A stretch of DNA of 64,000 bases, from positions 2,728,001-2,792,000 of the forward strand of contig OY744470.1 in the NCBI GenBank assembly GCA_963556145.1, read 5' to 3'. The position numbers and the translations under genes were made by a program. This document shows positions 1-11,461 of this stretch, in pieces (within the stretch, counting starts at the first letter, position 1; the number at the start of each line of letters is the position of its first letter). The notes beneath the pieces are model-generated. The model did not search any database and was not told the DNA's origin. It saw only the letters and a list, made by a program, of their open reading frames with translations. This DNA is from Hygrocybe punicea (taxonomy: Eukaryota > Basidiomycota > Agaricomycetes > Agaricales > Hygrophoraceae).

Positions 1-394
1 TGGAGATACAGCAGTTCTTTCCACATATAAAGACAGAATGAGTGGGAGAGGAAAAGTGCTGGAGATGTTGGGTATTGAGATGGGATTGAGGGGGAGGATT
101 GAGGGTGTGCTTCTAGTAAACCAATCCCTTGTGCATGTGGCAAGCTGAAGCTTGTAGGGGAGTAAGTGAGCAGAGCATGCATGATATACAAAGAAAAGTA
201 GGGCTACATATGCAGAGGAGGCTGAGCTGAAAATTAAACACGTGTATTATGAAGAGCATTTGATCAGGATATCAGTGGTTATTACATTATTGGCTGTGCA
301 TACAATGGTTGACTAGGAAGCAGATGCAGAGGAGAGATCTGAAATTAGAGTGTGTCTTGAGGACAGTGGACTTGGGTAAGGAGACATCTCACAG

Positions 395-960
395 AGGTTT
401 TATTGGGACATCCCACAGGCTCATCTGGGATGTCCCTGTCAGCTTGCAGCTGAGGCTTTCAGACATCCCTGTCATCTTGTGTGACATCCCACCAAGGCTT
501 TCGGACGTCCCACAGCCTTGTCTGGGACATCCCTGCCAGCTTGTGGGACGTCCCACAGCCTTGTTTGAGACATCCCTGTCAGCTTGTGGGACGTCCCAAA
601 GCCTCGGTGAGACAACCCACAATCTTGTCTGGGACATCCCACAGCCTTCTCTGGGACGTCCCTGTCAGCTTGTGGGACGTCCCAGCCAGCTTGTGGGACG
701 TCCCTGCCAGCTTGTGGGATGTCCCTGTCAGCTTGTGGGACATCCCACCGAGGCTTTGGGATGTCCCACGGCCTTGTCTGGGACATCCCTGTCAGCTTGT
801 GGGACGTCCCACAGCCTTGTCCGGGACATCCCTCTCAGCTTGTGGGACGTCCCACCAAGGCTTTGGGATGTCCCACAGCCTTGTCTGGGACGTCCCTGTT
901 AGCTTTTGGGATGTCCCACAGTCAGTTTGTGGGATGTCCCACAACCTGGTGTGGACATCC
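395..960. repeat. Minisatellite of A1, left arm
   Basis: Tandem, irregular repeats of about 22 bp are built on the 10-bp palindrome GGGACGTCCC and its variants GGGACATCCC and GGGATGTCCC, alternating with spacers such as TGTCAGCTTGTG and ACAGCCTTGTCT. The variants differ from the palindrome exactly at its central CpG (CG to CA or TG). The array reads open in several frames on both strands, so the predicted peptides are by-products. Confidence 0.9.
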
Positions 961-1135
961 CAATGTACAGGCTTGTGGGACTGCCTGCTTGCTCAGCATC
1001 TGCTAAGTCATACAATAATAATCATTCCAATCCACATCTTACATAATTTTAAATAATTTACATTTAGCAACTACTTAAAATAGATATAGCAAATCAAATA
1101 ATTATTTTACCTAAATACATGGTATTCTACTTATC

Positions 1136-1385
1136 AGGGGAGAGGCAGGGAGGTGGAGGTGGAGGAGAGGACAGGAGAGGGGGCAATGGCAGGGGCAATG
1201 GCAGGGGGTGGGCAATGGGAGAAGGACAGGAGGTGGATGGGAGGTGGGGGTGGCAGGGGGCAGGAGATAGGCAGGGGAGAAGGGGCAGGTTAGGAAGGGA
1301 CAGACTAGGAGACAGTCAGGGGGAGAATGGAAAGGAGGAGGGAGGAGGGGGAGGGGAAAGGAGGGAAAGGGAGGGCCCAACAAAA
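1136..1385. repeat. G-rich purine block of A1, left arm
   Basis: A strongly purine-rich stretch (GGGAGG, GGAGGTGG, GGGGCAATGGCAG repeats) lies between the AT-rich strip and the GTC array. It is mirrored as a C-rich block at about 4640-4905. No gene is seen. Runs of GGG could form G-quadruplexes; this is untested. Confidence 0.7.
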
Positions 1386-1399
1386 TTACATACCGGTGT

Positions 1400-2760
1400 T
1401 CCCTGGTGTCTACGCCCTCGGCCTTGTCCCAGTCCTCGTCCCCATCCCTGTCGTCGTCGTCGTCGTCGTCCCCGTCCCCGTCGTCCTCGTGTTCGTCGTT
1501 TTTGTCCCCGTTCCCGTCCTCGCTGTCGTCCCCGTCCCCGTTCTCATCGTCCTCGTCGTCGACCTCGTCCCCATCCTCGTCCTCGTCCTCGTCCCTGTCC
1601 CCGTCGCCCTCGTCCTCGTCGTTTTTGTCCCTGTCCCTGTCCCCGTCCCCGCCGTCCCTGCCGTCCTCGCTGTCCTCGCTGTCCCCGTCCTTGTCGTTGC
1701 CGTTGCCGTCGTTGCCGTTGCCGTCGTTGCCGTTGTTGTGGTCCCAGTCCCCGTTGTTGTGGTTGTGGTTGTCGTCCTCGTCGTCCCTGTTGCCGTCGTC
1801 CTCGCTGTCCCGGTCTCGTTGTCCTCGTCATCCCGTTCCCTCGTCCCGGTCGTCCTCGTTTCCGTCGTCCGTTGCCCCCGTCCCCATTCCCGTGCTCGCT
1901 GTCCTCGTCGTCATCCTCGACGTCATCCCTGTCCTTGTCGCCCCCGTCGCCCCCGTCGTCCTCGTCATCCCCGTTGCGTCGTCCTTGCTGTCCTGGGTCC
2001 GTTGTCCTCGTTGTCCTGTTCCCTCGTCCCGGTCGTCCTCGTTTCCGTCGTCCATTGTCCCCATCCCCGTTCCCGTGCTCACTGTCCTGGTCGTCGTCCT
2101 GGTCGTCGTCCCCATCGTGCTCGTCGTTCCCGTTGCTGTCGTCCTTGTTGTCGTGGGCTCCGTCGTCCTCGTCGTCCCGTTCCCCCTCCTGGTCGTCATC
2201 CTGGTCCCCATGCCCGCTGCCCTACTCGTTATCCTCGTCTTCGTTGTCGTCTTCCTGTTGTCGTGGTTCCCGGTTCCCGTTGTCGTCTTCCCCTTTCGCG
2301 CCGTCGTCGCGTTTGTTCATTTACCCCGTCGTCCTCATTCTCGTCGTCCCCGTTCTTGTTGTCGTGGTGGGCCTGGGTTGTCCCCATTCTGGGCTGTGAC
2401 CTCCCTCCTTGTCGCCCGCATCCACGTCTGCTTGTTTTGTTCGCGTTCGTTTGGCGCGAGGGTGCGGCAAAAAAACCTAAAACTGTTTATTATTAATAAT
2501 TAGTTAGTAGAATAAATGAAAAAGATAAATGGACGACTTACCTGGGGTGCTCTGGCATCCGCACCGTTGTCACGTCGTTGTTGAAAGCGACAAGTCTTGT
2601 TGAACTCGTGCACGAGACTTTCAACCGGAATTTGCCGCTGTCCCAAACGGGGTCAAGTTGCCATATAGGGAAGAGTGGCTGAATTTTCTTATTATTATTA
2701 CATGTACTACAACACCTCAATGGCCAGGGCAAGACCCTGAAGAGATGTAGGTATGATACA
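1400..2760 (-). pseudogene. Outward-facing low-complexity gene, left arm of A1
   Basis: This is the mirror image of the gene copy at 3408-4640. On the minus strand a conserved exon (about 2760-2550) carries the ATRTRLGxRQ-type motif. It is followed by a canonical intron (GTAAGT donor, CTAACTAA branch region, AACAG acceptor) and then a long exon made of GAC/GTC triplets (about 2450-1400), which would encode an Asp/Arg/Asn/Gly-rich low-complexity chain. The motif codon expected to be CGA reads TGA (2655-2653), so this copy is probably not translatable as it stands. Function is unknown; I do not recognise a catalytic domain. Confidence 0.5.
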
Positions 2761-2779
2761 CCTACCCCGAGGGGAGTTT

Positions 2780-3400
2780 ATGCATTTTATTTCATTTTAT
2801 ATGTGGAGATATTCACCATATATTTTATGCCTCTGCCAAAATTGGACCCTTAAACAGCTAACTTTGCGAGTACACGTCTGAAAAATCTCAAATTAATTCT
2901 AGGAGTGCTAGGTAAGGTATAAATTGTGTTCCAGACAAGTGCCTGGTAGTTGGTGGTGCAGGGAATGTGTTGTAGCCAAAATATGATGAACTTGTCCCTC
3001 ACATTCCATTCATGATTGTGTGTGCTTATACGGACTTTTGATTGTCTAGCCACAATGCAAAGATCCAACTCCATTTTGGCTACAACACATTCCCTGCACC
3101 ACCAACTACNNNNNNNNNNNNNNNNNNNNNNNNNNNNNNNNNNNNNNNNNNNNNNNNNNNNNNNNNNNNNNNNNNNNNNNNNNNNNNNNNNNNNNNNNNN
3201 NNNNNNNNNAACACAATTTATACCTTACCTAGCACTCCTAGAATTAATTTGAGATTTTTCAGACGTGTACTCGCAAAGTTAGCTGTTTAAGGGTCCAATT
3301 TTGGCAGAGGCATAAAATATATGGTGAATATCTCCACATATAAAATGAAATAAAATGCATAAACTCCCCTCGGGGTAGGTGTATCATACCTACATCTCTT
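2780..3400. promoter_or_regulatory. Central core of A1 (candidate divergent promoter)
   Basis: The core spans the centre of the palindrome, and the two mirrored genes point away from it. It is homologous to the core of the second palindromic element (about 18960-19480). Shared blocks include AGTGCCTGG..TTGGTGG, TGTTGTAGCCAA, GCCACAATGCA and AAGGGTCCAATT.TGGCAGAGG. Conservation between two otherwise diverged elements, plus the outward gene orientation, suggests a shared bidirectional promoter. This is inference. Confidence 0.45.
3110..3209. other. Assembly gap (100 N)
   Basis: The run of exactly 100 N is a conventional unknown-size gap. By comparison with the other arm (2931-2945) the missing sequence should be only about 15 bp, CAGGCACTTGTCTGG, between CCAACTAC and AACACAATTT. 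Confidence 0.95.
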
Positions 3401-3407
3401 CAGGGTC

Positions 3408-4640
3408 TTGCCCTGGCCATTGAGGTGTTGTAGTACATGTAATAATAATAAGAAAATTCAGCCACTCTTCCCTATATGGCAACTTGACCCCGTTTGGGAC
3501 AGCGGCAAATTCCGGTTGAAAGTCTCGTGCACGAGTTCAACAAGACTTGTCGCTTTCAACAACGACGTGACAACGGTGCGGATGCCAGAGCACCCCAGGT
3601 AAGTCGTCCATTTATCTTTTTCATTTATTCTACTAACTAATTATTAATAATAAACAGTTTTAGGTTTTTTTGCCGCACCCTCGCGCCAAACGAACGCGAA
3701 CAAGGCCAACAAGCGGACGCGGATGCGGGCGACAAGGAGGGAGGACACAGCCCAGAAAGGGGACAACCCAGGCCGACCACGACAGCAAGAACGGGGACGA
3801 CGAGAATGAGGAATACGGGGTAAACGAACAAACGCGACGACGGCGCGAAAGGGGAAGACGACGGCAACGGGAATGGGAACCACGACAACGGGAAGATGAC
3901 GACGAGCAGGGGCAACGAAGACGAGGACAGCAGGCACGGGCACGGGAACGACGGACGACGGAAACGAAGATGACCGGGACGGGGGAACGGGATGACGACC
4001 ACGGAGCTGGGGACAACAAGGACGACTGCAACGGGGACGACGGGGACGATGGGGATGACGACGAGGATGGTGACGGGGGCAGCGAGCATGGGAACGGGGA
4101 TGGGGGCAACAGATGACAGACGACAGAAACGAGGACGACCGGGACGAGGGAACGGGATGACGAGGACAACAGAGACCAGGACAACGAGGACGGCGGCAAC
4201 AGGGACAACGAGGACGACAACGACAATGACGGGGACTGGGACCACAACAACGGCAACGGCAACGACGAGGACGGGGACAGCGAGGACAGCGAGGACAGCG
4301 AGGACGGCGGGGACAGGGACGGGGACAGGGACAGGGACGAAAACGACGAGGACGAGGGCGACGGGGACGGGGACGAGGACGAGGACGATGAGAACGGGGA
4401 TGGGGACGACGGCGAGGATGGGGACGGGGACGAAAACGATGAACACGAGGACGACGGGGACGGGGACGAGGACGACGAGAACGGGGACGGGGACGACAGC
4501 AAGGACGGGGATGGGGACACAATCGACGAACACGAGGACGACGGGGAAGGGGACGATGACGACGACGACGGGGACGGGGACGAGGACGAGGAGGGGGACA
4601 AGGGCGAGGACGCGGAGGGGTGTGGACACCAGGGAACACC
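3408..4640 (+). pseudogene. Outward-facing low-complexity gene, right arm of A1
   Basis: A conserved exon (about 3408-3598) ends in an exact donor, CAG|GTAAGT. The intron is 3599-3657 with TACTAACTAA and acceptor AACAG. The second exon (about 3658-4635) is almost entirely GAC/GAG/AAC/GGG codons and ends near another donor-like GTGTGTAA. The conserved exon reads MAT*PRLGQRQIPVE, matching ATRTRLGNRQ of element A2; the stop (TGA, 3485-3487) sits where A2 has CGA. Later residues are too low in complexity to classify. The family appears confined to these repeats, and I do not know its function. Confidence 0.5.
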
Positions 4641-5084
4641 GGTGTGTAATTTTGTTGGTTTTTCCCCTCCTTTCCCCTCCACCACCTCCCTCCTCCTTTC
4701 CATTCTCCCCCTGACTGTCTCCTAGTCTGTCCCTTCCTAACCTGCCCCTTTTCCCCTGCCTATCTCCTGCCCCCTGCCACCCCCACCTCCCATCCACCTC
4801 CCATCCACCTCCTGCCCTTCTCCCCTTGCCCACCCCCTGCCATTGCCCCTGCCATTGCCCCCTCTCCTGTCCTCTCCTCCACCTCCACCTCCCTGCCTCT
4901 CCCCTGATAAGTAGAATACCATGTATTTAGGTAAAATAATTATTTGATTTGCTATATCTATTTTAAGTAGTTGCTAAATGTAAATTATTTAAAATTATGT
5001 AAGATGTGGATTGGAATGATTATTATTGTATGACTTAGCAGATGCTGAGCAAGCAGGCAGTCCCACAAGCCTGTACATTGGGAT

Positions 5085-5580
5085 GTCCACACCAGGTTGT
5101 GGGACATCCCACAAACTGACTGTGGGACATCCCAAAAGCTAACAGGGACGTCCCAGACAAGGCTGTGGGACATCCCAAAGCCTTGGTGGGACGTCCCACA
5201 AGCTGAGAGGGATGTCCCGGACAAGGCTGTGGGACGTCCCACAAGCTGACAGGGATGTCCCAGACAAGGCCGTGGGACATCCCAAAGCCTTGGTGGGACG
5301 TCCCACAAGCTGGCAGGGATGTCCCACAAGCTGACAGGGACGTCCCAGACAAGGCTGTGGGACATCCCAAAGCCTCAGTGGGACATCCCACAAGCTGGCA
5401 GGGACGTCCCAAACAAGGCTGTGGGATGTCCCACAAGCTGGCAGGGATGTCCCAGACAAGGCTGTGGGACATCCCAAAGCCTCGGTGGGACGTCCCACAA
5501 GCTGGCAGGGATGTCTGAAAGCCTCAGCCGCAAGCTGACAGGGACATCCCAGATGAGCCTGTGGGATGTCCCAATAAAAC
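5085..5580. repeat. Minisatellite of A1, right arm
   Basis: This is the mirror copy of the array at 395-960, with fewer and differently ordered units of the GGGACGTCCC/GGGACATCCC type. The difference in unit order shows the arms have evolved since they became a palindrome. Further scattered copies of the motif lie at 6150-6320 near the element end. Confidence 0.9.
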
Positions 5581-6320
5581 CTCTGTGAGATGTCTCCTTA
5601 CCCAAGTCCACTGTCCTCAAGACACACTCTAATTTCAGATCTCTCCTCTGCATCTGCTTCCTAGTCAGCCATTGTATGCACAGCCAATAATGTAATAACC
5701 ACTGATATCCTGATCAAATGCTCTTCATAATACACGTGTTTAATTTTCAGCTCAGCCTCCTCTGCATATGTAGCCCTACTTTTCTTTGTATATCATGCAT
5801 GCTCTGCTCACTTACTCCCCTACAAGCTTCAGCTTGCCACATGCACAAGGGATTGGTTTACTAGAAGCACACCCTCAATCCTCCCCCTCAATCCCATCTC
5901 AATACCCAACATCTCCAGCACTTTTCCTCTCCCACTCATTCTGTCTTTATATGTGGAAAGAACTGCTGTATCTCCACACCCTGCCACTGACCTTGAAGGA
6001 CAATCAGCTCTGTGACTCTCAAAAGAATAAGTATATACAATCTTATACTATGCCATAGCACCCATGGTACCCATAGTGGCCATGACAAGGCCTGGAAATT
6101 TATAATTAGATGCTGTCATCACTCTGAGATTTCTATTGAATAGCTACAGAAGGGACGTCCCAAATGCCCCCAGACACCCCTTATGTGTGGGATGTCCCAT
6201 GGGACATGGGACATCCCACAACACCAAATGTCGTCCCATGGGCCATCCCATACACCGGACCAGGGACAATGGGACATCCCAACGTATCGTCCCAGGGACA
6301 ATGGTTTCGTCCCAGGGCTG

Positions 6321-6600
6321 CCCAGTACTTTTACCAACATGTAGATGGTTCAGTACTAGAGGTGAGTTGTAACTAGTTGTTCAGGTTTGGGGGTAGCCTG
6401 AAGTGCCTACCTCCGGAGGATGGTGGGCTGACAAACCGCTTGAAGGCCCCACCCACATCATGACACGGAAATCCACCCACACAGACACAATGACCGCTGC
6501 GCCGCGAACAATGACCCTGCACCCATCCCAACAACATCATCTCCAACATCTCCAACATCACCCTATCCACTCACCCTCGATGGAGGAGCTCTATATATGA
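6321..6600. other. Unassigned flank between A1 and the LINE
   Basis: No gene is recognised. If A1 ends at 6320, the first 8 bases here (CCCAGTAC) are its expected target-site duplication. Part may be the 5' region of the LINE that follows. Confidence 0.4.
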
Positions 6601-6640
6601 CCTCCGCTCCCACTCCCAACTCATTGAAACCACTAACTTT

Positions 6641-7400
6641 ATGGCACAGAACGTCAACAAATCGCTCGTAGCCCAACACGACATGCTAGATTCAATCAAA
6701 ACCAACTATGACTTTATCCTCATACAGGAACCATACGTCGATTTCAAGGGGCTCTCGAGAGCCAACACTTATTACACAGTGATATACCCCCCACGACACC
6801 ACGACAGACACACAACACATCCCACCCGATCAATAATACTGGTCAACAGATGGCTCCGATCTGACTCCTGGTCTCCAATACTAATTGACTCACCTGACAT
6901 CACAGCGGCAGAAATAAAAGGGAACTTTGGGATTATCAGAATCATCAATGTATACAATGACTGCAACAACAACAACAACATATCCACACTGTGACATTAC
7001 CTTGGTAGCGTAGCAGCTCGAGCTCCAGCGCAGACCCCAGTCCACTATGTCCTGGCAGGAGACTTCAACCGCCACCATTCACTCTGGGATGAAGAGCGTA
7101 ACAACCACCTCTTCACTAACACTAACCTAGAAGCAGCAGGACCTTTGTTAGACCTCTTGGCCTGATACGACATGAGAATGGCATTACCAGAGGGCACACC
7201 AACGCTGCAGTCCATGTCCACAGGCAACATGACCTGAGTTGACAATGTTTTCTGCTCTAGTTCCATAATGGACCACGTAGTGCTATGCGACACGAGACCA
7301 GGCAATAGGCCAGCCAAGACTGACCACTTCCCGATAACTATGATGCTAGATCTAACTGCCCCATCTAGACCTCAAACACAATGCCTGAACTTCTGCGCGG
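6641..7400 (+). pseudogene. LINE endonuclease (exonuclease-endonuclease-phosphatase) domain
   Basis: Residues near the start read FILIQEPYVD, with the catalytic Glu of the family. Further on are VLAGDFNRHHSLW (the GDFN metal/phosphate motif) and TRPGNRPAKTDHFPI (the terminal SDHxPI-type Asp-His). Three TGA codons interrupt the frame, in the contexts STL*HYL, LLA*YDM and NMT*VDNVF; the last is typically TRVDNVF in related elements, pointing to CGA to TGA change. The domain would nick target DNA in an active element. Confidence 0.8.
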
Positions 7401-9480
7401 TGGACTGGACGGAGTTCAGAAACTCGCTCAAGGAGAACCTGGATGCCCTCCCGGCCCCAGCAGAACTCACGTCACACAACTCCTTCCACCGGGTGCTAGG
7501 AGAATTTGAGGGAGCGGTCTGGAACGCGGTAACGAAATGTGTCCCTGTGACTAAACTATCCCCTTACAGCAAACGATGGTGGAATCAAGACCTGAGAGCA
7601 GAACGGAAAACGGTCTGTAACCTCGGCAACAAATCGTATCAGTACCGACACGTGGAGGGACACCCAATCCACGAGGCGTACAAAACAGCCAAACATAGGT
7701 ATGCAGCTCACATACAGACAGTTAAGGCAACACACTGGTTGGAATGGCTAGAGAGTACCGACACATCTAGTCAATGGACAGCGAGCCGATTGGTGACAGG
7801 TCCTGCATCGGATGGAGGGAGGGCGAAGGTGCCCACACTATATATTACAGACACCACAACAAATGAGAAACGCGAACTGACAACTAATGCAGATAAGAGC
7901 AAAGCTTTTCACAGCAACTTCTTCCCCAGAAAACCCGCCACCTCATCAGTCCCCGAAGACCCCGAGTATCCACCGCCAGCATGGAACTTCCGACCCATCA
8001 CCAACGTGCAAATCCACAGAGCCATCCAACGCATGCAGCCATACAAGGGCACCAAATGCAACACCCCACCAAATGCAGTGTTCAAGAACGCCGGCGATAT
8101 GTTGGTCCCCTTTCTTGGCCCCATTTTCAGAGTGACCTTTGGGTTGGAAACGTACCCAAGACATTGGGCGGTCACGGAGACAATCATGCTGAAGAAGCCG
8201 GGCAAGCCAGACTACTCCATCCCAGGAGCATGGTGGCCCATAGTACTATCGGATGGGTATGCAAGACTGATGAACTCATGCATCAACGAAGACATCACAG
8301 TCATGAGCGAGAGAGCCTGAATCCTGCCAAACAATCACTTCGGAGGGAGAGCTGGCCATAGCACAATGGATGTAATTCTGTTTATGAGCAAGATAATTAA
8401 GGACGAATGGTGGAAAGGTAATGTGGTATCGTTACTCTCCCTTGATGTCAAAGGAGCCTTTCTGAGTACAGCCATTGACCGTATGGTGCATAATATGCAA
8501 GAAATTATATGTCTTCAATCACCAAAGCAATATCTGGGCTATCAAGAATTATGCTGCAGGCTCTCACTCCCAGAAACAAAACCCTTCAAGTATTCATGAA
8601 TGGGGTGGTGGACGAACCTGCCGTTTATTACAAGCTGCCTACACAGTTGCATTTCTATGCTTATTGCATGTTGATGAAGTGCTGAAGATCCAGGCACATG
8701 ACATTGAGATCCTCTCTGCAACATGTTATAATCACTTTGCCTTTTCGCAAGACTGACACAGTGGAGATCACTGGGTGGCTAGAGAGAACGCTTGCCGCCC
8801 GTCGTACCACACTGACCTTTGATGAATTCACCTCAGAACCTTTTGATGTAGACAATGGACTCGACCAGGGTAGCCCCGTCTTGCCGACATGCTACCTATT
8901 CTACAACTCAGACCAGCTCGACATCCCCATCCCACGCAATGGGGAACATGGCATCCTATACCTTGACGACTCGAACGTACTTGCAGTGGGCTGGAATTTT
9001 GGGGAAGCACATGCGAAGCTGGAGTCCATTATGGAGAGGCCGGGTGGCATTCTAGAGTGGGCAAGGGAACATAACTGCGAATTTGGTGTCGACAAATTCC
9101 AGCTTATTGATCTGATGCGACGACGACAGGTGGACCCGAACAACCCATGGAAAAGAATCGTAATAACAGGGCCACCAATTAACATTGCCGGAAGACCCAT
9201 ACCCCCCAAGACATCAATCAAGTTTCTTGGCGTACACATTGACCGCAAACTTCGATGGAAGGAACAGGGAGCGGCAGCACTCAAGAAGGGCCAGGACTGG
9301 CTTTTGGAGTTCAGGAGGCTATCTAAGACATCAGGGGGGATACCGGCGAGGATCATGAGAAGGCTTTACCTATCGATCGCGATACTGAGAATGCTCTACG
9401 CTGTGGAGGTCTTCATGGGCTCGACTTCGAAGAAAGATGGAAGAGGGACTAGGAGAGGCAGAGGAGGCATGGTGATGGCA
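7401..9480 (+). pseudogene. LINE reverse transcriptase domain, interrupted
   Basis: Recognisable pieces are the HFGGRAGHSTMD motif after the TGA at 8318, LLSLDVKGAFLSTAIDRM (RT block with the first catalytic Asp, about 8434-8490), LDQGSPV, and the palm motif YLDDSNVLAVG (about 8958-8990). They are followed by the thumb region FLGVHIDRKLRWK. Between DRMVHNM and WLERTLAARRTTLTF about 265 bp of unrelated sequence is inserted, and the downstream part is in a different frame from the upstream part. A functional RT would need both halves in one chain. Confidence 0.8.
8497..8760 (+). other. Foreign fragment in LINE, tyrosine-recombinase-like
   Basis: This stretch breaks RT homology and translates as AAYTVAFLCLLHVDEVLKIQ followed, after a small frame change, by ITLPFRKT. 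That pairing resembles the C-terminal part of large tyrosine-recombinase-like (integrase fold) proteins I associate with basidiomycete genomes. It contributes nothing to the LINE. It could be a template-switch product or a later insertion; no duplication at its ends was found. The identification is tentative. Confidence 0.4.
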
Positions 9481-9639
9481 TGAAAACTAGCAGGCATACA
9501 ACGCAAGGCAGCCATAATGATCACCGGCGCATTGTCAACCACGGCCACCGACATCCTAGATGTCCACGCAGACCTTTTACCATTTCATTTCTTAGTAGAT
9601 AGGATTTGACACCGGGCAGCCCTACGCCTTGCAACGCTC

Positions 9640-10300
9640 CCACAGGTGCACCCACTAAGCAAAGCCGTCAAGAACGCATGGATACGCTGGGTAAAAAGAC
9701 ACCCCACCCCCATACATGACCTCATATGGGACTACGACGTCAAAACGGAACACATGGAAAAGATCACCACATGCAGATACGACACGAAATGGGAACTGGA
9801 GGTCACGACACAGATATGGCCATCACGAGAAGAGGCCAAGGAAGCTCACGAACAAGATAACAACAATATCAAAATATATACTGATGGATCAGGTTTGGAT
9901 GGAATGATAGGTGCAGCAGCGGTACTCATGCGAGCAGGGTGGAGGAGAAAGAGGGTCAGAAGGTACAAACTAGGTAAACAGGAGCATCACATGGTACATG
10001 AAGGAGAAGGGATAGGCACGATACTGGATCTGGAGTTGCTGAGAGGAGAAAAGAGGGTTCAGGGCATTTCAATGTTCGTGGACAGACAGGCAGCAATATG
10101 GGCGATCAAATCCCTCGAAGCCGGCCCCTCTCACTACATATTCGACCTGTTCCACAAGAGGCTAGACATGGTTAGGAGGCAACATAAGAGGATGAATCTG
10201 ACAATTAAATGGGCACCGGGACACGAGGGCATCGGAGGCAATGAGGCAGCAGATGGTCATGCGAAGAGAGCAGCACAAGGAAACGCAATGGCAGCCACAG
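9640..10300 (+). pseudogene. LINE RNase H domain
   Basis: The RNase H1-type catalytic set is visible in order: IYTDGSGLDGMIGAAAVL (Asp), HMVHEGEGIG (Glu), MFVDRQAAIWAI (Asp) and KWAPGHEGIGGNEAADGHAK (His and final Asp). The segment from 9646 to 11127 is free of stops. It removes the RNA strand during cDNA synthesis. Downstream, ICPCCHCHHETVTHFLLFCP (about 10570-10635) is the Cys/His knuckle often found at the end of this LINE type. Confidence 0.85.
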
Positions 10301-11115
10301 GACTTCCTGCCCCACTACAGCACGCTCTACCATGCAGCAAGACGGCGGTGGTGAGGTCATTCCTTGACAGGCTAAAGAAATGGGCAGACAGAGAATGGGC
10401 CCAGTCCCCGAGATGCAGACGGCTCCTGGAAATCGACCCAAGCTTCTCACTGGCCACATATTGGAAGATGACCCAATCTCTGCCCAAGAAACACGTCGCA
10501 ATCCTCACACAGCTGAGAACGGGCCACATAGGACTCAATCATCATTTACATAAGATCAACCGTGCTGACACCCCCATTTGTCCCTGCTGTCATTGTCACC
10601 ACGAGACTGTCACCCACTTTCTCCTGTTCTGCCCAGCACATGATCATGCACGCCGGAAACTACGCCGAACATTAGGGCGTGATGCAGGATATGTAAAGAA
10701 ACTGCTGTGCACCCCAAAGCATCTTCCACCGCTCTTCCGTTACATCAACGACACACAGCGGCTCCGGCAAACATTCCCAACATCACACACGAATAAAGCA
10801 GCTGACCCCACCGCCCCCCATCATCCCACCACACTCACATCCTACGCACTACATACCGTGCGCGGTACACCCTGTTCTGCATGCCCCCGGCCCCCCGGCC
10901 CCGACATTCCCATTCTATATCTTATAATCTACCCATACCCAGGTTTCAACTATTACAGGAGACACACTCCTACCAGGATCAGCACTGCCGCTTCCCACAT
11001 GTTGCCTCAGAACTTCACGCACCCACATGACATGACAAGTAGCATACATAACAGGAATCTCTACATACAATGTACTGTAAAGGAGAATAAACTAGGAAAC
11101 AAAAAAAAAAAAAAA

Positions 11116-11233
11116 TGGAAGCAGTAGGGTGAGGTGAGGTGGCTGATGGTGCTGCCTCAGCAGCCTGGGGAGGTGCAGGGGGGGTTTTCTTCTGGTGTTT
11201 GGTGCTGGCGGAGCTTTTCCTTTTGGGCAGCAT
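11116..11233 (-). CDS. Possible 5' end of a minus-strand gene cut by the LINE
   Basis: From an ATG at 11233 the minus strand reads a Lys/Ser/Pro/Ala-rich start (MLPKRKSSASTKHQKK...) that runs directly into the poly(A) end of the LINE. It could be the first exon of a host gene disrupted by the insertion, but the remainder was not identified on the other side. Low confidence. Confidence 0.25.
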
Positions 11234-11461
11234 GATTTGGACTAATGGACTGATGTCATGAAGTATTTTTACTATTTAAATGTTTAGTATTCACAATGTG
11301 GCTGTAGTATGCATAATGTGTCGTGGCCCCCCACGGACATCAAAATGAGTGATTTCCAACCATCCCCCCACCTTTTACACAAGCAACCTGATGCCAATGC
11401 TGGAGGTCTGCCTTCACACACAGGCTGAGGTTCATTGGCTAGTGTTTACTTTGAGCCCTTT
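11234..11461. other. Unassigned intergenic stretch
   Basis: No gene, repeat or RNA was recognised. It precedes the CAGCGTATC end of the next repeat family. Confidence 0.4.

Larger units (their letters stand above)
1..6320. mobile_element. Palindromic element A1, left end outside window
   Basis: Positions 1-2982 are the reverse complement of about 3073-5976, leaving a loop of about 90 bp (2983-3072). The right side continues through more copies of the same GGGACRTCCC motif to about 6320, where the outermost bases read inward as CAGCCCTGGGACGAAACC. The matching left end must lie roughly 340 bp before the window. From outside to centre each arm has a minisatellite, an AT-rich strip, a purine/pyrimidine-biased block, a GTC/GAC array, a short intron, a conserved exon and the central core. 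Arm lengths differ by about 160 bp (satellite and triplet copy number), which argues against a simple fold-back assembly artefact. No transposase is visible, so it is presumably non-autonomous. The centre is homologous to that of the element at 16077-23396. Confidence 0.75.
6601..11115 (+). mobile_element. LINE (non-LTR retrotransposon), 5'-truncated and decayed
   Basis: The order is AP-endonuclease domain, reverse transcriptase, RNase H and a C-terminal CCHC-like knuckle, ending in a 15-A tail at 11101-11115. This is the layout of fungal non-LTR elements with a terminal RNase H. The single long reading frame is broken by six TGA codons (6992, 7163, 7235, 8318, 9481, 9607) and by a foreign insert near 8497-8760 that also shifts the frame. 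No ORF1 was recognised, so the copy is probably truncated at its 5' end. Such elements copy their RNA into DNA at a nick made by the endonuclease. This copy is dead. Confidence 0.85.

Noticed and set aside
1119..2503. Long overlapping open frames rich in Pro/Arg, Val or Ser
   Set aside because: All three plus-strand frames of the GTC array are open; the supported gene is the minus-strand one with an intron.
1..6320. Palindromes as pure assembly artefacts
   Set aside because: Arms differ in satellite order and length, A2 arms have diverged gene copies, and A2 has a target duplication in a gene frame.
6992..9609. TGA read as Trp (alternative genetic code)
   Set aside because: Several TGA positions fall where related proteins have Arg, sister repeats show CGA at the same codon, and ordinary TGG Trp codons are used throughout.
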